Shown piece after piece: positions 14,695 to 17,148 of a DNA stretch of 17,148 nucleotides. Every line of letters starts with the position of its first letter. The stretch's first letter is position 1. The DNA lies in assembly GCA_050694055.1 (NCBI GenBank), contig JBOGWX010000055.1:1-17148 (forward strand). The letters run 5' to 3'. A model generated the notes under the pieces. That model was not told the origin of the DNA, searched no databases, and was given only the letters and a program-made list of their open reading frames with translations. Origin of the DNA: WHSV01 sp050694055 (GTDB lineage Bacteria > Actinomycetota > CADDZG01 > WHSQ01). A program made the translations under genes and the position numbers.

Positions 14695-14846
14695 CATGAG
14701 TAAAGTGACGTTTTGGCGAGTGAGAAACCAGCCTGGCAAGGCCGCAGCGGAGGAGCGTACCGGGCAAGGTACGTGACGGAGCGAGAACGCCGCCAGGCGC
14801 AGCTTTCTCGCCGCCAAAACGCATGAGTACTTGTGGGGCGGGCCAC
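14684..14846. repeat. 163-bp palindromic, MITE-like intergenic element
   Basis: The two 35-base ends (14684-14718 and 14812-14846) are inverted copies matching at 26 of 35 positions without gaps. The outer 19 (GTGGYCCGCCCCAYRAGTA) match at 16, and the inner ten (CGTTTTGGCG) are perfect. Inside, pairing continues: GAGAAA 14722-14727 with TTTCTC 14804-14809, GCCTGGC 14731-14737 with GCCAGGC 14792-14798, and CGTACC 14756-14761 with GGTACG 14768-14773 around a six-base loop. No gene is convincing within it. It lies between the divergent pdxS and MFS genes, so it is not a terminator. A non-autonomous mobile element or a structured RNA are both possible. Confidence 0.8.
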
Positions 14847-14847
14847 A

Positions 14848-14853
14848 TAGACT
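14848..14853 (+). promoter_or_regulatory. Possible -10 box for a leaderless MFS transcript
   Basis: TAGACT is followed by seven bases and the GTG start at 14861, and no ribosome-binding site is present. The spacing fits a leaderless actinobacterial promoter. The -35 region would fall inside the end of the palindromic element, so the element may contribute to expression. Confidence 0.45.
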
Positions 14854-14860
14854 GCTCGCC

Positions 14861-16126
14861 GTGGCTCGGGCACAGACACCCCCATCAGCTCGACGGACGA
14901 CGGGACTCGGGGGGAACTTCTACAAGTTGTGGGTCGCCTCCGCCGTCTCGAACTTCGGAGACGGCGTCCGGCTCACCGCCCTCCCGCTGCTCGCGGCAAC
15001 CCTGACGCGCGACCCCGGGCTGGTCGCGGGCGTCTCCTTCGCCTCGGGCGCGCCCTGGCTGCTCTTTGCGTTGACGGCGGGGGCGCTGGTCGACCGTTTC
15101 GACCGGCGCCGGACGATGTGGATCATGCAGGTCTGGCGCATGGTCCTCATGGTTGCTCTGAGCCTCGCCATCGTCGCCGGCCTCGGCACCGTTCCTCTGC
15201 TTGCGACCCTCTACCTCGCGTCCTTCCTGCTCGGTGTCGGGGAGGTGATGTTCGACAACGCCGCTCAGGCCATCATGCCGGGCGTCGTCCGCAAGGACCA
15301 ATTACAGGTCGCCAACGGGCGGCTCTACGCCGTCGAGGAGGTCACCAACCGTTTCGCGGGCCCCCCGTTCGGAAGCTTCTTGTTCGTCGCCTCCGCCGCG
15401 CTGCCGTTCATCTTCGACGCGGTGTCCTTTGGGATCGGTGCGCTGCTGATCTTCGCCATGGCCGGCTCCTACGCGCCTCCTCGCGGGGTCTCCGCCTCCC
15501 CCACCAAGATTCGCCACGAAATCGCCGAGGGCATCAGGTGGCTTTGGGGGCACCGGGTGTTGAGGACGCTGGCGATGATGACCGGCGTATCGAATCTGGT
15601 CTCCAACGCGACCCACTCGATCTTCGTGCTCTTCGCCCTCGAGCTTCTCGGCCTGAGCGAGTGGGGCTACGGCGTCCTCATCGCGGTCAGCTCCGTTGGG
15701 GGACTCATCGGCAGCTTGCTGGGCGCGCGCCTGGCTCGTCTCTTCGGAGACGGACGAAGCCTCTACGTGATCGTCCTCGTTATGGCGGCCGGCGACCTGG
15801 CCATCGGAGTGACCTCCAGCGCGCTCGTCGTCGCCGTTGCGATGTCGACCTTCGGCCTGGGGGCGATGTGGTGGAACGTGATAGCGGTGGCCCTGCGTCA
15901 GTCGGTCGTCCCCGATCGACTGCTGGGACGCGTCAACAGCGTCTACCGGCTCCTCGCCTGGGGCACGATCCCGCTCGGTGCGGCCGTGGGCGGCCTCCTG
16001 GGAGAGCTGTTCGGCCTGCGCGCCGCGTACTTCTTCTCCGCCGCCGTGCTCGTGGTGCTGGCACTGGCGGTCACACCGGTCATCAGCAACCGCTCGCTGG
16101 CCGAGGCGCGCGCCCGGAGCGATTGA
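14861..16126 (+). CDS. Major facilitator superfamily exporter (MFS_3/EntS-like)
   Basis: Membrane transporter of 421 residues with about 12 hydrophobic helices. Motif A, AGALVDRFDRRR, lies between helices 2 and 3 (about 73-84). The start NFYKLWVASAVSNFGDGVRLTALPLLA and the segment DRLLGRVNSVYRLLAWGTIPLGA are typical of the MFS_3 group, which includes enterobactin and macrolide exporters. The substrate is not predictable. The frame opens at a TTG at 14831 inside the repeat. I prefer GTG at 14861 because the frame before it lies in the repeat and a leaderless promoter fits. Only complete plus-strand gene in the window, convergent with the SGNH gene. No adjacent regulator. Confidence 0.92.
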   Translation: MARAQTPPSARRTTGLGGNFYKLWVASAVSNFGDGVRLTALPLLAATLTRDPGLVAGVSFASGAPWLLFALTAGALVDRFDRRRTMWIMQVWRMVLMVALSLAIVAGLGTVPLLATLYLASFLLGVGEVMFDNAAQAIMPGVVRKDQLQVANGRLYAVEEVTNRFAGPPFGSFLFVASAALPFIFDAVSFGIGALLIFAMAGSYAPPRGVSASPTKIRHEIAEGIRWLWGHRVLRTLAMMTGVSNLVSNATHSIFVLFALELLGLSEWGYGVLIAVSSVGGLIGSLLGARLARLFGDGRSLYVIVLVMAAGDLAIGVTSSALVVAVAMSTFGLGAMWWNVIAVALRQSVVPDRLLGRVNSVYRLLAWGTIPLGAAVGGLLGELFGLRAAYFFSAAVLVVLALAVTPVISNRSLAEARARSD

Positions 16127-16134
16127 TGCGACTC

Positions 16135-16182
16135 GTCGTGAGTGACCGAAGTGTCACGGAGGCTCGCGCCGAAGCGGACTGA
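16135..16182 (+). repeat. Diverged second copy of the MFS gene 3' end
   Basis: After the MFS stop, an 18-codon frame opens with ATG sharing the last stop base (TGATG, 16126-16128) and ends at TGA 16182. Its last residues, VVSDRSVTEARAEAD, align with the MFS tail VISNRSLAEARARSD (nine of 15 identical, 28 of 48 bases). This may be an old tandem duplication. The rest of 16127-16207 shows only a weak GTGAC/GTCAC pair and no clear terminator. Confidence 0.3.
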
Positions 16183-16207
16183 TCGCAGGCTATTCCTTCG
16201 ACCCTTC

Positions 16208-17148
16208 CTAGGGGACGGCACGAAGATGGCACTCGGGCATACGCTTATTGTTGCACTGCCCTCGCATTTGAGCGCCATTGGAGAGGTCTCCCCATGACGC
16301 GGCGAGCGCCTCGGTAAACGCATCACGCCCCTCGACGTCGAGGTGCATCATATCGCGAAAGGCCTTGGGAGTATCAAATGCCTGCTCACCGTCGACGAAC
16401 GCGGCGCCCGTTCGGCCGACGATTTCGGCAAGGAGATCGTGATACGAGGCCATGTCCACATCCGCGTCCTCATGGGCCTCGACGTAGTCCGTCGTTACGG
16501 CATGCTCACGAGCACCATCTCGACACCCCGCTCCTCGAGTACATCATGCATCTCGACTACTGCTCTGTACTCCCTTCCCCCGGTTTTGAAGTTCCCCAGA
16601 GTCCAGTTTCCGAGTGATCGTTGGCGCTTCAGTGTGAATCTGTAGTCGACCGGTTCTTCGAGCCTGAGTCCCCGTTCTCCGATCTGTTTGCGGACCCTCT
16701 GTTCTCCGAGCTCATCGTCGGTCCTCTCGAAGAACGTCGCCGGCTCTCGCATGAGTCGACGGTAGCGCATGAAGACACTCACATCCTCGATCCATCCTTC
16801 AAGTTGACTTGCAAGGCTCGCCGTTTCCTGTCTATATCCGGGAGAGCTAAGAAAGACTCTATGAACCTTTTTCGTCTTGCGCGATCTGTCGTTCGCGTCT
16901 CGACTGGCGATGCCGACGACTACTACGTCCGGCGACAGTTTCGGCTCGACGATGTCGAGGAGCCATCGCCCAACGGTCCTCATAGAAGGACCCGCGAAGG
17001 CGGCATTGTAGCTGGACAATCCCGTTTGATCGGTGAATAGCTGCGGATTGATGCTCGCCGCCATCTGCGAGCTGCCTACGAACAGAACTTCGATCTCCTC
17101 CCCGCGCTCCTCGTAGGCATCGATCTGCTCGATTTTCTGGCCGATCTC
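16208..17148 (-). pseudogene. SGNH-hydrolase-like (AlgX/AlgJ/DltD-type) gene, frameshifted and cut by window edge
   Basis: From the right edge the minus strand is open in one frame to a TAA at 16497-16495, ending VLVSMP. Family homology then continues in another frame as VTTDYVEAHEDADVDMASY down to TAG 16210-16208. Joining SMP to VTTDYV requires one missing base at about 16498-16501, so this is a frameshift in a single gene. Motifs: VLFVGSSQ (catalytic-serine block) close to the edge, VVVVGIASRDAND, and the final D-x-x-H in FRDMMHLDVEGRDAFT. SGNH proteins of this type usually act outside the membrane in polysaccharide O-acetylation with an MBOAT partner, which would lie right of the window. 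Base composition is lower in GC than the neighbours, suggesting transfer. A sequencing error remains possible. Confidence 0.7.

Noticed and set aside
14539..14817. N-terminal extension of PdxS by about 93 residues
   Set aside because: It reads through the palindromic repeat and leader. PdxS homology begins at the ATG at 14538, which has a ribosome-binding site.
14684..14846. Bidirectional intrinsic terminator
   Set aside because: The flanking genes diverge from this region, so no transcript needs to end here, and no U-tracts flank the stems.

Overview
High-GC bacterial DNA, most likely Actinomycetota outside the well-studied orders. The evidence is the gene order, GTG and TTG starts, and a Gram-positive type LexA box. 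From memory, mycobacteria carry pdxS-pdxT-yebC-ruvC-ruvA-ruvB-yajC-secD-secF-apt-relA in this order. The minus strand here follows the same backbone with local substitutions. I cannot place the organism to species, and a metagenome-derived genome is plausible.

Layout, left to right. 1-127 is the end of an IS630-like insertion sequence (plus strand). 124-280 is a small decayed reading frame lying between that element and dtd. 290-14538 is a long run of minus-strand genes, transcribed from right to left: pdxS and pdxT (pyridoxal phosphate synthase), yebC (translation/regulatory factor), a PAS-like class III adenylate cyclase, khtT and khtU (potassium/proton antiporter and its regulatory subunit), a LexA box, ruvC-ruvA-ruvB (Holliday junction resolution), yajC, an HD-domain phosphohydrolase, apt, a small DUF7662-like gene, rel ((p)ppGpp synthetase/hydrolase), a class B penicillin-binding protein and dtd. 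14539-14860 is the divergent intergenic region. It is largely filled by a 163-bp palindromic repeat with inverted ends. 14861-16126 is an MFS exporter on the plus strand. 16208-17148 is an SGNH-hydrolase-like gene on the minus strand, cut by the window edge and broken by a one-base frameshift.

How the genes fit together. The core is housekeeping: vitamin B6 synthesis, recombination under SOS control, stringent response, purine salvage and D-aminoacyl-tRNA proofreading. Three signalling/ion genes sit between yebC and ruvC: a cyclase and a KhtTU-type antiporter pair. The usual secD-secF pair is missing after yajC, and an HD phosphohydrolase occupies its place. The window is therefore rich in nucleotide-signalling enzymes, but a functional link among them is inference only.

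The least explained items are the 163-bp palindromic element beside pdxS, the 33-bp tandem repeat that encodes the RuvA tail and also carries the ruvB ribosome-binding site, the HD gene in the secDF position, and the cyclase-KhtTU group. I saw no tRNA, rRNA, CRISPR array or phage module.
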